A stretch of 64,000 nucleotides of DNA from Massilia sp. YIM B02769 (GTDB taxonomy: Bacteria; Pseudomonadota; Gammaproteobacteria; Burkholderiales; Burkholderiaceae_D), in NCBI RefSeq assembly GCF_030411995.1, contig NZ_JASNRC010000001.1, positions 121,114-185,113 on the forward strand, read 5' to 3'. The position numbers and the translations under genes are program-made. Positions 21,709-32,530 of this stretch are shown here, piece by piece (within the stretch, counting starts at the first letter, position 1; each line of letters opens with the position of its first letter). Below the pieces are notes generated by a model. The model searched no databases, was not told where the DNA came from, and saw only the letters and a program-made list of their open reading frames with translations.

Positions 21709-22136
21709 GGGGTCTTCTTCGTATTCGTGTAAATCGTTTCCGGATCCTGCAGCACCGGCTCCACCGCCTGCCAGTCCTCGCCATCGAACTTCTGGAAGAA
21801 GCAGGAATGGCGGCCGGTATGGCAGGCGATGCCGCCGGCCTGCTCGATCTTCAGCAGGATCACGTCCTCATCGCAATCGAGGCGCATTTCCAGCACCTTT
21901 TGCGTGTGGCCGGACTCCTCGCCCTTGTGCCACAGCTTCTTGCGCGAGCGGCTCCAGTAGACGGCTTCGCCCAGCTCCACCGTGCGCGCCAGGGCGTCTC
22001 GGTTCATCCAGGCGAACATCAAAATGTCGCCCGTGGCGGCTTCCTGGGCGATCACCGGCACCAGGCCGTTCTCGTCCCAGCGCACTTTTTTCAGCCACTT
22101 CACGTTCGAAGCGGCGTTTGCATTGGTTGGCGCCAT
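21705..22136 (-). CDS. hisI: Phosphoribosyl-AMP cyclohydrolase
   Basis: 143 residues from [18 protein letters not shown]. Family motifs: [40 protein letters not shown], and the metal and zinc ligands in [15 protein letters not shown] and [13 protein letters not shown]. It opens the adenine ring of PR-AMP, step 3. It starts two bases after hisF; a longer open frame upstream overlaps hisF and was rejected. Confidence 0.96.
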   Translation of the reverse strand: MAPTNANAASNVKWLKKVRWDENGLVPVIAQEAATGDILMFAWMNRDALARTVELGEAVYWSRSRKKLWHKGEESGHTQKVLEMRLDCDEDVILLKIEQAGGIACHTGRHSCFFQKFDGEDWQAVEPVLQDPETIYTNTKKTP

Positions 22137-22138
22137 CT

Positions 22139-22900
22139 TCACTCCAGTCGCATCGGAATGCCGCGTTCGGCCATGAAGCGCTTGGCTTCGCCGACCGTGT
22201 GCTGGCCATAGTGGAAGATCGACGCTGCCAGCACCGCATCGGCATGCCCTTCGAGCACGCCGTCGGCCAGATCCTGCAGGCCGCCGACGCCGCCCGAGGC
22301 GATCACCGGAATGCCGACGGCGTCCGACACGGCGCGCGTCAGGCCCAGGTCGAAACCGGACTTGGTGCCGTCGCGGTCCATGCTGGTCAACAGCAGTTCG
22401 CCGGCGCCCAGTTCCTGCAGCTTGACGGCCCACTCCACCGCGTCCATGCCGGTGGCATTCCGGCCGCCGTGGGTGAACACTTCCCATTTGCCGGGTGCGG
22501 TCTGCTTGGCGTCGATCGCCACCACGATGCACTGCGAACCGTGCTTTTGCGAGGCGTCGAACACCAGCTGCGGGTTCTGCACCGCCGAGGTGTTCATGCT
22601 CACCTTGTCGGCGCCGGCGTTCAGCAGGCGGCGCACGTCCTCGACCTTGCGCACGCCGCCACCGACGGTGAGCGGAATGAATACGGTCGAAGCAACCGCT
22701 TCGATGATCGGCAGGATCAGGTCGCGCCCGTCGCTCGACGCCGTGATGTCGAGGAAGGTGATTTCGTCGGCGCCTTGCCCGTCATAGCGGCGCGCGATTT
22801 CGACGGGGTCGCCGGCGTCGCGCAGCTCGGTGAAATTGACGCCCTTGACGACGCGCCCGCCCGTCACGTCGAGGCAGGGGATGATACGTTTTGCCAGCAT
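22139..22900 (-). CDS. hisF: Imidazole glycerol phosphate synthase cyclase subunit
   Basis: 253 residues, a (beta/alpha)8 barrel starting [20 protein letters not shown] with the catalytic Asp in PCLDV and the second in MDRDGTKSG. Phosphate-binding loops are visible as [10 protein letters not shown] and [11 protein letters not shown]. HisF uses ammonia from HisH to make imidazole glycerol phosphate and AICAR. Spaced four bases from hisA and two from hisI. Confidence 0.97.
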   Translation of the reverse strand: MLAKRIIPCLDVTGGRVVKGVNFTELRDAGDPVEIARRYDGQGADEITFLDITASSDGRDLILPIIEAVASTVFIPLTVGGGVRKVEDVRRLLNAGADKVSMNTSAVQNPQLVFDASQKHGSQCIVVAIDAKQTAPGKWEVFTHGGRNATGMDAVEWAVKLQELGAGELLLTSMDRDGTKSGFDLGLTRAVSDAVGIPVIASGGVGGLQDLADGVLEGHADAVLAASIFHYGQHTVGEAKRFMAERGIPMRLE

Positions 22901-22904
22901 GGGG

Positions 22905-23681
22905 TTAAGCTTCTTCGCCCTCGGTCAGTTCGTCGGCGCGCGCCTGGGCCGATTCCAGGTCGAGCGTGCCTTCGTAGATCGAACGGCCGCAGATCACGCC
23001 TTCGATGCCTTCGTCCTGCACCGCGCACAGGGCTTCGACGTCGGCCAGGTTGTGCAGGCCGCCGGAGGCGATGATCGGGATGCGCACCGCTTGCGCCAGG
23101 CGCACGGTCGCTTCGATGTTCACGCCGCCCATCATGCCGTCGCGGCCGATGTCGGTGTAGATGATGGATTCGACGCCGTAGCCTTCGAACTTCTGGGCCA
23201 GGTCGATCACTTCGTGGCCGGACATCTTGCTCCAGCCGTCGGTGGCGACCTTGCCGTCTTTCGCATCCAGGCCGACGATGATCGAGCCGGGGAAGGCGCC
23301 GCAGGCGTCGTGCAGGAAGCCCGGGTTCTTCACAGCGGCGGTGCCGACGATGATGTAGCTGATGCCGTCATCCAGGTAGCGCTCGATGGTGTCGAGGTCG
23401 CGGATGCCGCCGCCCAGCTGGACCGGAATCTCCTCGATGCCATTCGCTTCGGCGAATTCCTGGACAACTTGCAGGATCGATTTGATGGCCGGTTCGTTCT
23501 TTGGCTTACCGGCAAAGGCGCCGTTCAGGTCGACCAGGTGCAGGCGGCGCGCGCCCTTTTGCAGCCAATGCAGGGCCATTTCGGCGGGGTCTTCGGAGAA
23601 GACGGTGGCGAGGTCCATATCGCCTTGTTTCAGGCGAACGCAGTGACCGTCTTTCAGGTCGATGGCGGGGATCAGCAGCAT
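22905..23681 (-). CDS. hisA: ProFAR isomerase HisA
   Basis: 258 residues, a half-barrel-duplicated TIM barrel like His[21 protein letters not shown] carries the catalytic Asp8, and the second Asp is in [24 protein letters not shown] and [12 protein letters not shown] bind the two phosphates. It catalyses the Amadori rearrangement of ProFAR, step 4. The tail GEEA is slightly long. It lies 40 bp after hisH, the widest gap between the his synthesis genes. Confidence 0.97.
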   Translation of the reverse strand: MLLIPAIDLKDGHCVRLKQGDMDLATVFSEDPAEMALHWLQKGARRLHLVDLNGAFAGKPKNEPAIKSILQVVQEFAEANGIEEIPVQLGGGIRDLDTIERYLDDGISYIIVGTAAVKNPGFLHDACGAFPGSIIVGLDAKDGKVATDGWSKMSGHEVIDLAQKFEGYGVESIIYTDIGRDGMMGGVNIEATVRLAQAVRIPIIASGGLHNLADVEALCAVQDEGIEGVICGRSIYEGTLDLESAQARADELTEGEEA

Positions 23682-23721
23682 GGTCGTGGTCAGTTAGTGA
23701 ACGGTGGATGAACGCGGTTGT

Positions 23722-24363
23722 TCAAGGATTCCAGTGGATGAAATTGCGGTACAGGCGCAGGCCGGCGGCTGCGCTCTTTTCGGGGTGGAACTGGGTAGCG
23801 ACGAGGTTATCGCGCGCGACGGCGCAGGTGTACAGGCCGCCGTAGTCGGTTTCGCCGATGGTGTCGCTGGCCTCGTCTGTCGCGACGTAATAGCTGTGCA
23901 CGAAGTAGAAATAGCTCCCGTCGGCCACGCCTTCCCACAGCGGGTGGGCGCGGGTTTGCCGGACGCGGTTCCAGCCCATTTGCGGGACCTTGAAGCGCGA
24001 GCCGTCGGCCTGGGTCTTGCCGTCGAGCTGGAAGCGCACCACCTTGCCCGGCAACAGCCCGAGGCCTGGGGTACCGCCGTTTTCTTCGCTCTCGTCGAAC
24101 AGCATCTGCTCGCCCACGCACACGCCCATCACCGGGCGGGTGGCGACAGCGCGGCGCAAGGCGTCTTCGGCGCCCGAGGCGCGCAGGCTGTCCATGCAAT
24201 CGCGCATGGCGCCCTGCCCCGGCAGCACGATGCGGTCGGCCGCGTCGATGTCGGCGGCCTTGTTCGAGACCAGGATGTCGGCTTCGGGCGCGGCGGCGCG
24301 CAGGGCCTGCGCTACCGAGCGCAAATTGCCGAGGCCATCGACCACTACGATCTTGTTCGCCAT
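23722..24363 (-). CDS. hisH: Imidazole glycerol phosphate synthase glutaminase subunit
   Basis: 213 residues, class I glutamine amidotransferase. The nucleophile elbow is [10 protein letters not shown] (usually GICLGMQ), the oxyanion region is [12 protein letters not shown], and the His-Glu pair lies in [13 protein letters not shown]. The N-terminal motif reads [12 protein letters not shown] where DYGxGNLRSV is commoner. It supplies ammonia to HisF. Five bases separate it from hisB. Confidence 0.95.
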   Translation of the reverse strand: MANKIVVVDGLGNLRSVAQALRAAAPEADILVSNKAADIDAADRIVLPGQGAMRDCMDSLRASGAEDALRRAVATRPVMGVCVGEQMLFDESEENGGTPGLGLLPGKVVRFQLDGKTQADGSRFKVPQMGWNRVRQTRAHPLWEGVADGSYFYFVHSYYVATDEASDTIGETDYGGLYTCAVARDNLVATQFHPEKSAAAGLRLYRNFIHWNP

Positions 24364-24368
24364 GGTGT

Positions 24369-24959
24369 TTACAGGCTGCCTTTGGTCGAAGGGATGATGC
24401 CGGCGGCGCGCTCATCGAGCGTGGTCGCCATGCGCAGCGCGCGGCCGAACGCCTTGAACACGGTCTCGCACTGGTGGTGCGCGTTCACGCCGCGCAGGTT
24501 ATCGATGTGCAGGGTCACGCCGGCGTGGTTCACGAAGCCGCGGAAGAATTCGCCGGTGAGGTCGACGTCGAAGGTGCCGATCATGGCGCGCGTCCAGGGG
24601 ATGTGCATTTCCAGGCCCGGACGGCCGGAGAAGTCGATCACCACGCGCGACAATGCCTCGTCCAGCGGCACATACGAGTGGCCGTAGCGGGTCATGCCCT
24701 TCTTGTCGCCGACGGCCTTGGCGATCGCCATGCCGAGCGTGATGCCGGTGTCCTCGACGGTATGGTGGGCGTCGATGTGCAAGTCACCCACGGCCTCGAC
24801 TTCCAGGTCGATCATGCCGTGGCGGGCGATCTGGTCGAGCATGTGGTCCAGGAAGGGCACGCCGGTGTTCAGTGTCTGGCGGCCGGTGCCGTCGAGATTG
24901 AGCGCGACGCGGATCTGCGTCTCGTTGGTGTTGCGGGTGATGTCTGCGGTGCGGGTCAT
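24369..24959 (-). CDS. hisB: Imidazoleglycerol-phosphate dehydratase
   Basis: 196 residues, monofunctional (no N-terminal phosphatase domain). The metal-binding motifs are [26 protein letters not shown] and [18 protein letters not shown]. It dehydrates IGP to imidazole acetol phosphate. Start chosen at [10 protein letters not shown] (24959), since the 33-codon upstream extension is not family-like. A histidinol-phosphate phosphatase must be encoded elsewhere. Confidence 0.96.
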   Translation of the reverse strand: MTRTADITRNTNETQIRVALNLDGTGRQTLNTGVPFLDHMLDQIARHGMIDLEVEAVGDLHIDAHHTVEDTGITLGMAIAKAVGDKKGMTRYGHSYVPLDEALSRVVIDFSGRPGLEMHIPWTRAMIGTFDVDLTGEFFRGFVNHAGVTLHIDNLRGVNAHHQCETVFKAFGRALRMATTLDERAAGIIPSTKGSL

Positions 24960-24982
24960 GAAAAGGTGCTCGTTTGGCTTGC

Positions 24983-26077
24983 TTAGGCGAGGGCCGCCTT
25001 CAGGCCGTTCAGGAATGCGGAGTTTTCTTCCGGCGTGCTGACCGTCACACGAATGCAATTGGCCAGCGATGGGTGCATTTTACTCAAATTTTTGATCAGC
25101 ACCTTCTCGGAGAGGAGTTTAGCGCAGACAGCGGTGGCGTCCGCTACCCGCAGCGAAATGAAATTCGCCGCCGACGGAAATACTTCGACTCCCGGCAGGG
25201 CTGCCAGTTCGGCAACCAGGCGCTCGCGCTCGGCGTTGATCGAGGCGGCCTGGGCGTCCAGCACCTCGACGTGGTCCAACACGAACTCGGCCGCCACCTG
25301 GGTCAGCACGTTCACGTTGTAGGGCGGGCGCACCTTCTCGAACTCGTTCAACAGCGCAGGCGCGGCGGTCATGTAGCCGAGGCGGATGCCGGCCAGGCCC
25401 AGCTTGGATACGGTGCGCATCACGACCAGGTTGTCGAACTCGCCGAGGCGGTCCATGAAGGTCTTGCGCGCGAACGGCTGGTAGGCTTCGTCGAGCACGG
25501 CGATGCCGTTGTCGCCCAGGGCGCGCAGGATGGCTTCGATGTCCTCGGTCGCGAACAAATTGCCGGTCGGGTTGTTCGGGTAGGCCAGGAAGACCACGGC
25601 CGGCTTGTGCTCGTCAATCGCGGCCAGCATGGCCGGCAGATCCAGCGTGAAGTCGGCCTTCAGGGGCACGCCGACGAAATCGGCGCCCGCGAACTGGGCC
25701 GAGCGCGAATACATGACGAAAGCCGGCACCGGCGCCATCACGACCGCGCGCTGGTCCGTGCTGGCCACCGTGGTGGTGACGATCTGGATCAGCTCATCCG
25801 AGCCGTTGCCGAGCAAAACGCCGTAACCTGCCGGGATGCCCAGCTTGGCGCTGACCTTGTCCTTCAGCGTGGCGTAGGACGCCACCGGGTAGCGGTTCAG
25901 CACCGCGTCGGCCAGGCGCGTGGCCAGTTCCTGGCGCAGTTCTTCGGGCAGCGCGTACGGGTTTTCCATCGCGTCCAGCTTGATGTAGCCGCTCGCATCA
26001 GGCACGACATAGGCGCTGTTGGCGCGGATGTCCGCGCGGATGACGTTGGCGATCAGGTTCTCGATGGGCATGTTCAT
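24983..26077 (-). CDS. hisC: Histidinol-phosphate aminotransferase
   Basis: 364 residues, fold-type I PLP enzyme. [10 protein letters not shown] and [10 protein letters not shown] carry cofactor contacts, and the Schiff-base lysine is in [15 protein letters not shown]. It transaminates imidazole acetol phosphate with glutamate. The ATG at 26077 overlaps the methyltransferase stop codon in an ATGA, so hisC translation is coupled to that gene rather than to hisD; a second in-frame ATG lies two codons downstream. Confidence 0.96.
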   Translation of the reverse strand: MNMPIENLIANVIRADIRANSAYVVPDASGYIKLDAMENPYALPEELRQELATRLADAVLNRYPVASYATLKDKVSAKLGIPAGYGVLLGNGSDELIQIVTTTVASTDQRAVVMAPVPAFVMYSRSAQFAGADFVGVPLKADFTLDLPAMLAAIDEHKPAVVFLAYPNNPTGNLFATEDIEAILRALGDNGIAVLDEAYQPFARKTFMDRLGEFDNLVVMRTVSKLGLAGIRLGYMTAAPALLNEFEKVRPPYNVNVLTQVAAEFVLDHVEVLDAQAASINAERERLVAELAALPGVEVFPSAANFISLRVADATAVCAKLLSEKVLIKNLSKMHPSLANCIRVTVSTPEENSAFLNGLKAALA

Positions 26078-26895
26078 TCCTCGGTGGCGGTGGCGCGTGC
26101 GCGGCGCGCGATGCTCTTGCGTTGCTTGATGGTGGGTTCGGGGTCAGGCGAGGCCAGGCGCGCTTCGATGATGGCGCAATAGGCCGGGTTCAGCTCGAAG
26201 CCGGCGAACTGGCGCCCCAGGCGCTTGGCGGCGATCGCCGTGGTGCCGCTGCCCATGAAGGGATCCAGCACCACGCCGCCCGGCGGGCAGGACGCCTTGA
26301 TCATGCGCTCGATGATCTCGAGCGGCTTTTGCGTGGGGTGGTCGGCGCGCTCCGGGTGCTCGCGGTGCAGGCGCGACACGCTCCACAGGTCCTTCGGGTT
26401 GTAGCCGACCTCCAGCCACTTGGCGCCCACGAAGATCGCGCGCGTGCGCGCCTTTTTCGTCGCTTCGTCGTAGGGCACGCGCACGGCGTCGAGGTCGAAG
26501 TAGTAATCCTTGCGGTTGACAAAAAAGCCGATGGTGTCGTGCACCGACGAGAAGCTGCGCACGCTGCCGCCCATCGAGGGCACGCGGCGGTCCCAGATGA
26601 TCTCGTTCATCATCGTCATGCGCTTTTTCAGCATGACGAAGATCTCGGGCGCAAAGCGCCAGGTAAGGAAGATATACAGGCTGCCGTTGGCCTTCAGCTT
26701 GGGCAGCGCCGCGTTCACCCATTCCTCGGTCCAGGCCAGGTAGGCCTCGACACTCTGCTGGTCCGAGGCGTTGCCGTAGTCCTTGCCGAGGTTGTAGGGC
26801 GGGTCGGTCAGGATCAGGTCGACGGAACCGTCGGGGATGCGCGCCAGCCCTGCCAGCGCGTCCTCGCAGAAGACCTGGTTGACCCAGTCCGTCAT
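26074..26895 (-). CDS. Site-specific DNA methyltransferase (beta-class, N6-adenine/N4-cytosine), orphan, inside the his operon
   Basis: 273 residues. Motif [13 protein letters not shown] comes early (near residue 31) and motif [21 protein letters not shown] comes late (near residue 220), the permuted order of beta-class methyltransferases such as Ccr[15 protein letters not shown] is motif X. The target sequence cannot be read from the protein; the basic tail ([11 protein letters not shown]) may contact DNA. No restriction gene is nearby, so it is an orphan, possibly regulatory, enzyme. Both ends overlap neighbours by ATGA: with hisD upstream and hisC downstream. A longer upstream frame lies over hisD and was rejected. 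Confidence 0.93.
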   Translation of the reverse strand: MTDWVNQVFCEDALAGLARIPDGSVDLILTDPPYNLGKDYGNASDQQSVEAYLAWTEEWVNAALPKLKANGSLYIFLTWRFAPEIFVMLKKRMTMMNEIIWDRRVPSMGGSVRSFSSVHDTIGFFVNRKDYYFDLDAVRVPYDEATKKARTRAIFVGAKWLEVGYNPKDLWSVSRLHREHPERADHPTQKPLEIIERMIKASCPPGGVVLDPFMGSGTTAIAAKRLGRQFAGFELNPAYCAIIEARLASPDPEPTIKQRKSIARRARATATEE

Positions 26896-28205
26896 GACTG
26901 CTTGATACGCAGTTCGGCGCTGCGCGCGTGCGCCTGCAGTCCTTCGCCATAGGCCAGTTCGGCCGCTACCTTGCCCAGCGTTTGCGCGCCGGCTTCGCTC
27001 ACCTGGATCACCGACGAGCGCTTCTGGAAGTCGTACACGCCCAGCGGCGACGAGAAGCGCGCCGTGCGCGAGGTCGGCAGCACGTGGTTCGGGCCGCAGC
27101 AGTAGTCGCCCAGCGACTCCGACGAAAAGCGGCCCAGGAACATGGCGCCGGCGTGGCGGATCTGCTCGGCCCACTGTTGCGGGTTCTCGGCCGAGATTTC
27201 CAGGTGCTCGGCGGCGATGTCGTTGGCGATCGCGCAGGCTTCTTCCATGTCGCGCACCTTCACCAGGGCGCCGCGGTCCGTCAGGGACGTGGTGATGGTT
27301 TCGGCGCGCGGCATGGTCGGCAGCAGCTTGTGGATGCTGGCCTCGACCTGCTTGATGTAGTCCGCGTCCGGGCACAGCAAAATCGCCTGCGCCAGTTCGT
27401 CGTGCTCGGCCTGCGAGAAGAGGTCCATCGCCACCCAGTCCGGATCGGTGGTGCCGTCGCACAGCACCAGGATTTCGGAAGGACCGGCGATCATGTCGAT
27501 GCCCACCACGCCGAACACGCGGCGCTTGGCGGCCGCCACATAGGCATTGCCGGGGCCGACGATCTTGTCGACCGCCGGGATCGTTTCGGTGCCATAGGCC
27601 AGTGCGCCCACAGCCTGGGCGCCGCCGATGGTGATTACGCGCGTCACGCCGGCAATCGCGGCGGCGGCCAGCACCATCTGGTTTTTGACGCCGTCCGGGG
27701 TCGGCACCACCATGACGATTTCCTTCACCCCTGCCACCTGCGCCGGGATCGCGTTCATCAGCACCGACGACGGGTAGGCAGCCTTGCCGCCCGGGACGTA
27801 GATGCCGACGCGGTCCAGCGGCGTCACGCGCTGGCCCAGCACGGTGCCGTCAGGCTCGGTGTAGGTAAAACCGTTCAGTTCCTGTTTCTGGCGCTCGTGG
27901 AAGACGCGGATACGCTCGGCCGCCGTCTGCAATGCCGCGCGCTGGGCTTCCGGCAGCGCGGCCAGGGCAGCCTGCAGTTCGTCCTGCGTTAAATCGAAGG
28001 CGCCGATGCCGGTGGCGTTCACGCGGTCGAAGCGGTTGGTGTAGTCGAGCACGGCCGCATCGCCACGCTTTTTCACGTCGGCGAGGATGGTCGCCACCGC
28101 GGTTTCGATTGCATCGTCGGTCGCGGCCTCGAAGGCGAGCAGCGTATGCAGCTGTTCCTTGAAATTTGCGGCACTGGAATCGAGAGTGCGGATCTGTACT
28201 GCCAT
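26892..28205 (-). CDS. hisD: Histidinol dehydrogenase
   Basis: 437 residues. [40 protein letters not shown] and [15 protein letters not shown] are standard, and the zinc and catalytic region [10 protein letters not shown] with the His/Glu pair is present, as is [14 protein letters not shown]. It oxidises histidinol to histidine with two NAD+. Three bases after hisG; its stop overlaps the methyltransferase start. Confidence 0.97.
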   Translation of the reverse strand: MAVQIRTLDSSAANFKEQLHTLLAFEAATDDAIETAVATILADVKKRGDAAVLDYTNRFDRVNATGIGAFDLTQDELQAALAALPEAQRAALQTAAERIRVFHERQKQELNGFTYTEPDGTVLGQRVTPLDRVGIYVPGGKAAYPSSVLMNAIPAQVAGVKEIVMVVPTPDGVKNQMVLAAAAIAGVTRVITIGGAQAVGALAYGTETIPAVDKIVGPGNAYVAAAKRRVFGVVGIDMIAGPSEILVLCDGTTDPDWVAMDLFSQAEHDELAQAILLCPDADYIKQVEASIHKLLPTMPRAETITTSLTDRGALVKVRDMEEACAIANDIAAEHLEISAENPQQWAEQIRHAGAMFLGRFSSESLGDYCCGPNHVLPTSRTARFSSPLGVYDFQKRSSVIQVSEAGAQTLGKVAAELAYGEGLQAHARSAELRIKQS

Positions 28206-28208
28206 GGT

Positions 28209-28883
28209 TCAGCCTTGTAGTCTGGATGCCTTGTCGAAGGCTTCGATAATCGGTTGCAGGCGCTCGCGTTTCAGCTTGAGCGCGGCCTGGTTCACGACCA
28301 GGCGCGAGGAGATCTCCATGATCTTCTCGACTTCGACCAGGTTGTTGGCGCGCAGGGTGTTGCCGGTCGAGACCACGTCGACGATGGCGTCGGACAGGCC
28401 GACCAGCGGCGCCAGCTCCATCGAGCCGTACAGCTTGATCAGGTCGACGTGCACGCCCTTGCTGGCGAAGTGCTCGCGCGCGGTATGCGTGAACTTGGTC
28501 GCCACGCGCAGGCGCGCGCCCTGGCGCACGGCGGTCTCGTAGTCGAAGCCGGCGTTCACCGCCACCGACATGCGGCAGCAGGCGATGTTCAAATCGACCG
28601 GTTGATACAGGCCTTCGCCGCCATGCTCGAGCAGCACGTCCTTGCCGGCCACGCCGAAGTCGGCCGCGCCGTATTGCACATAGGTCGGCACGTCGGAAGC
28701 GCGCACGATCAGCACGCGCACCAGCGGGTCGTTGGTGGCCAGGATGAGTTTACGCGAAGTCTCCGGGTTCTCGGTGACGACGATGCCGGCCGCCTCGAGG
28801 AGCGGGAGCGTGTCCTCGAAGATGCGGCCCTTGGACAGGGCCAGGATCAGGCCCGGCTCCGTCGATTGTGTTGCGATGCTCAT
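28209..28883 (-). CDS. hisG: ATP phosphoribosyltransferase catalytic subunit, short form
   Basis: 224 residues, so the short HisG without the C-terminal regulatory ACT-like domain. [19 protein letters not shown] opens the protein and the PRPP loop is [17 protein letters not shown]. Short HisG needs the HisZ subunit for activity and feedback inhibition; no hisZ is in this window. First enzyme of the pathway. It starts 15 bases after murA, so it is probably co-transcribed with murA, and no separate leader-peptide attenuator is visible. Confidence 0.96.
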   Translation of the reverse strand: MSIATQSTEPGLILALSKGRIFEDTLPLLEAAGIVVTENPETSRKLILATNDPLVRVLIVRASDVPTYVQYGAADFGVAGKDVLLEHGGEGLYQPVDLNIACCRMSVAVNAGFDYETAVRQGARLRVATKFTHTAREHFASKGVHVDLIKLYGSMELAPLVGLSDAIVDVVSTGNTLRANNLVEVEKIMEISSRLVVNQAALKLKRERLQPIIEAFDKASRLQG

Positions 28884-28898
28884 GTCTTACGTAACCCG

Positions 28899-30149
28899 TT
28901 ATTTGATCCGCACGATGTCGGCGCCCACCGCCGACAGCTTCACTTCCATGCGGTCGTAGCCGCGGTCGAGGTGGTAGATGCGGTCGATCAGGGTCGTGCC
29001 TTCGGCGGCCATGCCGGCGATCACCAGCGAGGCCGAGGCGCGCAAATCGGTGGCCATCACCGGCGCGCCGACCAGGCGCTCGACACCCTTGATGAAGGCG
29101 GTATTCCCCTCGGTGGAAATGAAGGCGCCCAGGCGGTTCATCTCCTGCACGTGCATGAAGCGGTTCTCGAAAATGGTCTCGGTCACGCGGCTCGGGCCGG
29201 CGGCGATGGTGTTCACCGCCATGAACTGGGCCTGCATGTCGGTCGGGAAGCCCGGGTACTCCGTGGTGCGGAAGGACACCGGCTGCGGACGGCCATCCAT
29301 GCGCGCACGGATGGTGTTGCTGCCCACTTCCATCTGCAGGCCGACTTCGCGCAGTTTATCGAGCGCGACATCGAAGATGTCGGTGCGGGTATTGGTCAGC
29401 ACGATGTCGCCGCCGGTGGCAGCGACGGCACACAGGAAGGTCGCGGCTTCGATGCGGTCCGAGATGACGGCGTGCTTGGCGCCATGCAGTTCAGGCACGC
29501 CCTGGATCACCAGGCGGTCGGTGCCGATGCCCTCGATCTTCGCGCCCATGGCCACCAGCAGGTTGGCGAGATCCGTGACTTCCGGCTCGCGTGCGGCGTT
29601 TTCCAGCACGGTTTCGCCTTCGGCCAGGGTCGCGGCCATCAGCAGGTTCTCGGTGCCGGTGACCGTGATCATGTCGGTCAGGATGCGCGCGCCCTTGAGC
29701 TTTTTCGCCTTGGCGTAGATGTAGCCGCCTTCGATGGTGATCTCGGCGCCCATCGCACGCAGGCCCTTGATGTGCTGGTCGACCGGACGCGAGCCGATGG
29801 CGCAGCCGCCCGGCAGCGAGACCTTGGCTTCGCCGAAGCGCGCCAGCAGCGGGCCGAGCACCAGGATCGAGGCGCGCATGGTCTTCACCAGCTCGTACGG
29901 CGCTTCCAGGCTGGTGATGCTGGCGCCGTTCAGGGTGACGTTTTCATCGTCTTGCGTCACCTTCAGGCCGGTCTGTTCGAGCAGCTTGAGGATGGTTTTC
30001 ACATCGTGCAGGCGCGGCACGTTGGAGAGTTCGACGTCGCCTGCCGTCAGCAGGCCGGCGCACAGGATGGGCAGGGCCGCGTTCTTGGCGCCCGATACCG
30101 AAATCTCGCCGTTCAGGCGCTTGCCGCCAACAATCTGGAGCTTGTCCAT
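28899..30149 (-). CDS. murA: UDP-N-acetylglucosamine 1-carboxyvinyltransferase
   Basis: 416 residues. [20 protein letters not shown] opens the protein, and the catalytic cysteine loop is [19 protein letters not shown] with Cys near residue 117, so fosfomycin sensitivity at this residue is expected. The final motif [17 protein letters not shown] is intact. MurA transfers enolpyruvate from PEP to UDP-GlcNAc, the first committed step of peptidoglycan synthesis. It lies two bases after ibaG and just before hisG. Confidence 0.97.
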   Translation of the reverse strand: MDKLQIVGGKRLNGEISVSGAKNAALPILCAGLLTAGDVELSNVPRLHDVKTILKLLEQTGLKVTQDDENVTLNGASITSLEAPYELVKTMRASILVLGPLLARFGEAKVSLPGGCAIGSRPVDQHIKGLRAMGAEITIEGGYIYAKAKKLKGARILTDMITVTGTENLLMAATLAEGETVLENAAREPEVTDLANLLVAMGAKIEGIGTDRLVIQGVPELHGAKHAVISDRIEAATFLCAVAATGGDIVLTNTRTDIFDVALDKLREVGLQMEVGSNTIRARMDGRPQPVSFRTTEYPGFPTDMQAQFMAVNTIAAGPSRVTETIFENRFMHVQEMNRLGAFISTEGNTAFIKGVERLVGAPVMATDLRASASLVIAGMAAEGTTLIDRIYHLDRGYDRMEVKLSAVGADIVRIK

Positions 30150-30151
30150 GC

Positions 30152-30388
30152 TTATCCTTGGTACTCGTCCGGGGTCAGGGTCTTCATCGACAGCGCGTGG
30201 ATTTCCTCGCGCATGCGGTCGCCGAGGGCGGCGTACACCAGCTGGTGGCGCTGGATCGGACGCTTGCCGGCGAATTCAGGCGAAACGATCAGGGCCGAAA
30301 AGTGCCGGCCATCGCCCTCGACCTGCAGGTGGGTGCACTGCAGGCCCTTTTCGATGTAGCTGTGGATCAGTTCTGGGGTGGTCGACAC
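30152..30388 (-). CDS. ibaG: BolA/IbaG family protein
   Basis: 78 residues: [15 protein letters not shown], then [20 protein letters not shown], then [18 protein letters not shown], the BolA core with its invariant His. A GTG at 30388 behind AGGA is the best start; longer frames run into the permease gene. IbaG/BolA proteins pair with monothiol glutaredoxins (a grxD is at 55748) in Fe-S trafficking. In Burkholderiales the gene regularly precedes murA, as here. Confidence 0.92.
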   Translation of the reverse strand: MSTTPELIHSYIEKGLQCTHLQVEGDGRHFSALIVSPEFAGKRPIQRHQLVYAALGDRMREEIHALSMKTLTPDEYQG

Positions 30389-30407
30389 GATAAATCCTAA
30401 ACAATGA

Positions 30408-31175
30408 TTAGTGGCGCAGCTTGTAGCCGTGCCGGAGCAAATTGATCGCAATGGCCGCCAATACCGCGAAGAAGGCGGACACGATGGCCAGGCTGGTCCA
30501 CGGCGAAATATCGGACTGGCCGAAGAAGCCGTGGCGGAACCCGTCAATCATATAAAAGAACGGATTGAAATGCGAGACCGCCTGCCAGAAGCCGGGCAGC
30601 GAGTGGATCGAATAGAACACACCGGCCAGGAAAGTGGCGGGCATGATCAGGAAGTTCTGGAAAGCGGCGAGCTGGTCGAATTTGTCGGCCCAGATACCGG
30701 CGATCACGCCCAGGGTGCCGAGTATGGCCGCGCCCAGCACCGCGAACACGATGATCCAGAGCGGCGCCGCAAAGCTCAGGTGGGCAAACCAGGCGGTAAT
30801 CGCGAACACGCCGGCGCCGACCACCAGGCCGCGCACCACCGAGGCCGACACGTAGGCCAGCAGGATTTCCCAGTGCGACAGCGGCGGCAGCAGGATGAAT
30901 ACCAGGTTGCCGGTGATCTTCGACTGGATCAGCGACGAAGACGAATTGGCGAACGCGTTCTGCAGCACGCTCATCATCACCAGGCCGGGGATCAGGAAGG
31001 CGGTGTAGTTCACGCCCGGATACACCTCGACCCGGCCTTCGAGCACGTGGCCGAAGATCAACAGGTACAGCATGGCGGTCAGGATCGGCGCGGCGATGGT
31101 CTGCGTCGCGACTTTCCAGAAACGCAGCATTTCTTTATAAAACAGGGTACGGAACCCGACAGAAACAAAGTTCAC
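30408..31175 (-). CDS. ABC-2 type transporter permease (YadH-like)
   Basis: 255 residues with six predicted membrane segments and the ABC-2 motif region NPFFYMIDGFRHGFFGQSD. It starts with GTG at 31175, overlapping the ATPase stop codon by four bases (GTGA), giving (M)NFVSVGFRTLFYKEM. Together with the ATPase it forms an inner-membrane exporter of the YadGH type; the substrate is unknown. Placement between mla and murA suggests an envelope role, which is inference. Confidence 0.92.
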   Translation of the reverse strand: MNFVSVGFRTLFYKEMLRFWKVATQTIAAPILTAMLYLLIFGHVLEGRVEVYPGVNYTAFLIPGLVMMSVLQNAFANSSSSLIQSKITGNLVFILLPPLSHWEILLAYVSASVVRGLVVGAGVFAITAWFAHLSFAAPLWIIVFAVLGAAILGTLGVIAGIWADKFDQLAAFQNFLIMPATFLAGVFYSIHSLPGFWQAVSHFNPFFYMIDGFRHGFFGQSDISPWTSLAIVSAFFAVLAAIAINLLRHGYKLRH

Positions 31176-32113
31176 AGTGCACCCTTTCCGGCTTTGGCAT
31201 CGCCCATGATTTGCAGGAAGATGTCTTCCAGGTCGGCTTGCTGGAGTTGCATCTCGTCGACCACGGCGCCGCTTTCGCGCAGGCGCGCCAGGATGGCTTC
31301 GACTTCGCCCGGGGCGTTGATGCGCAGGCTGTAGCGGTTGCCTTTGGCGCCTGCCTGTCCATCCTGTTCGTCGTGCGACACCAGCGGACGCAGGCCTTCC
31401 GGCAACGTGCCCTCTTTCAAGTGCACGATCAATTGCGAACCCGACACGCGGCGCAGCAGGCCCTGCATGCTGTCCAGCGCCACCACTTCGCCGAGCTTCA
31501 GCATGGCGACGCGCTGGCACATGGCCTCGGCTTCTTCCAGGTAGTGGGTAGTGAGCACGACGGTGTGGCCTTCGCGGTTCAGGCGCGAGATAAATTTCCA
31601 CAGGGTCTGGCGCAGCTCGACGTCGACGCCGGCGGTCGGCTCGTCCAGCACGATGACGGGCGGCTTGTGCACCAGGGCTTGCGCCACCAGCACACGGCGC
31701 TTCATGCCGCCGGACAGGGCGCGCATGTTGACGTCGGCTTTATTCGTGAGATCGAGGTTGTGCATGATCTCGTCGATCCAGCCATCGTTGTTCTTGATGC
31801 CGTAGTAGCCCGACTGCAGGCGCAGGGTTTCGCGCACGGTGAAGAAGGGATCGAACACCAGTTCCTGGGGCACCACGCCGAGGTTCTTGCGCGCATTGCG
31901 GAAGTCGGTGACGACGTCGTGGCCGTGGATCTTCACGCTGCCGACATCGGGCCGGATCAGGCCGGCGATGGTGGAAATCAGGGTCGTCTTGCCGGCGCCG
32001 TTCGGGCCGAGCAGGCCGAAGAACTCGCCTTGTTCGATGTTCAGGGAAACGCCCTTGAGGGCCTTGAAGCCCTTGTAGCTTTTCTCGACGCTGTTAATCT
32101 GGATCGCTGTCAT
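31172..32113 (-). CDS. ABC transporter ATP-binding protein (YadG-like)
   Basis: 313 residues. Walker A GLLGPNGAGKTTL, Q-loop VVPQELVFDP, signature ALSGGMKRRVLVAQAL, Walker B VIVLDEPTAGVD and H-loop TTHYLEEAE are all present. The C-terminal 90 residues are an accessory domain common in the DrrA/YadG group. It starts 417 bp downstream of mlaB, and that gap contains two REP hairpins. Confidence 0.95.
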   Translation of the reverse strand: MTAIQINSVEKSYKGFKALKGVSLNIEQGEFFGLLGPNGAGKTTLISTIAGLIRPDVGSVKIHGHDVVTDFRNARKNLGVVPQELVFDPFFTVRETLRLQSGYYGIKNNDGWIDEIMHNLDLTNKADVNMRALSGGMKRRVLVAQALVHKPPVIVLDEPTAGVDVELRQTLWKFISRLNREGHTVVLTTHYLEEAEAMCQRVAMLKLGEVVALDSMQGLLRRVSGSQLIVHLKEGTLPEGLRPLVSHDEQDGQAGAKGNRYSLRINAPGEVEAILARLRESGAVVDEMQLQQADLEDIFLQIMGDAKAGKGAL

Positions 32114-32264
32114 TGTTCTTGGGAGTGGCCGTGGCGCAGGACGCGCGCGAGCCGAGCGGGGAAACGACCCATTATAGGGGAAATCGGAAATGCAAGAGCT
32201 TGGGGGAATGAGAAGCCAAGAATGCCGGCTTTATAGGAAACATTGCCGCAACCGGTGAACTCAA

Positions 32265-32293
32265 CCGTACGGTGGGCACCCCGTGCCCACGCG
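32265..32293 (+). repeat. REP hairpin, GGGCAC tip
   Basis: CCGTACG foot, stem GTGGGCAC/GTGCCCAC with a CCC loop, CGCG. Left partner of the enlarged hairpin at 32437-32489. Confidence 0.92.
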
Positions 32294-32436
32294 GAAGGCC
32301 GCGTCATCGGCGGCGGATGTGGCAGAGGCAAAATGTGGAAGCCGATCAGGCTCCGGAAGAGAGTCGATAACGCATCGGGCCAAAATGGACGCTATCGAAA
32401 TGCCCCTATGGGATAAGCCGCAGGTCCGCAAGGTTC

Positions 32437-32489
32437 CGCGTGGGCACTTCGGTTCAAAGGCCCCCGGCCTTTGAACCCCCACCGTACGG
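32437..32489 (-). repeat. REP hairpin with nested 12-bp tip hairpin
   Basis: CGCGTGGG on the left and CCCACCGTACGG on the right keep the family foot, but the tip is replaced by a nested stem GGTTCAAAGGCC/GGCCTTTGAACC (32451-32462 with 32466-32477, CCC loop). Six unpaired bases (CACTTC) sit between outer and inner stems on one side. Comparable in form to 1254-1300. Confidence 0.88.
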
Positions 32490-32530
32490 TCACCAATCCC
32501 GCCGGGAACACCGGCGCGACCGATCACACA

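Larger units (their letters stand above)
32114..32530. other. mlaB-ABC exporter gap (417 bp) with two REP hairpins
   Basis: No gene was found. It holds an inverted REP pair (32265-32293 and 32437-32489), the right one with an enlarged tip, and should contain the promoter for the exporter-ibaG-murA-his unit; no strong promoter match could be assigned. Confidence 0.6.

Noticed and set aside
28884..28898. Histidine-operon leader peptide attenuator
   Set aside because: Only 15 bp separate murA and hisG and no His-rich leader peptide is visible.
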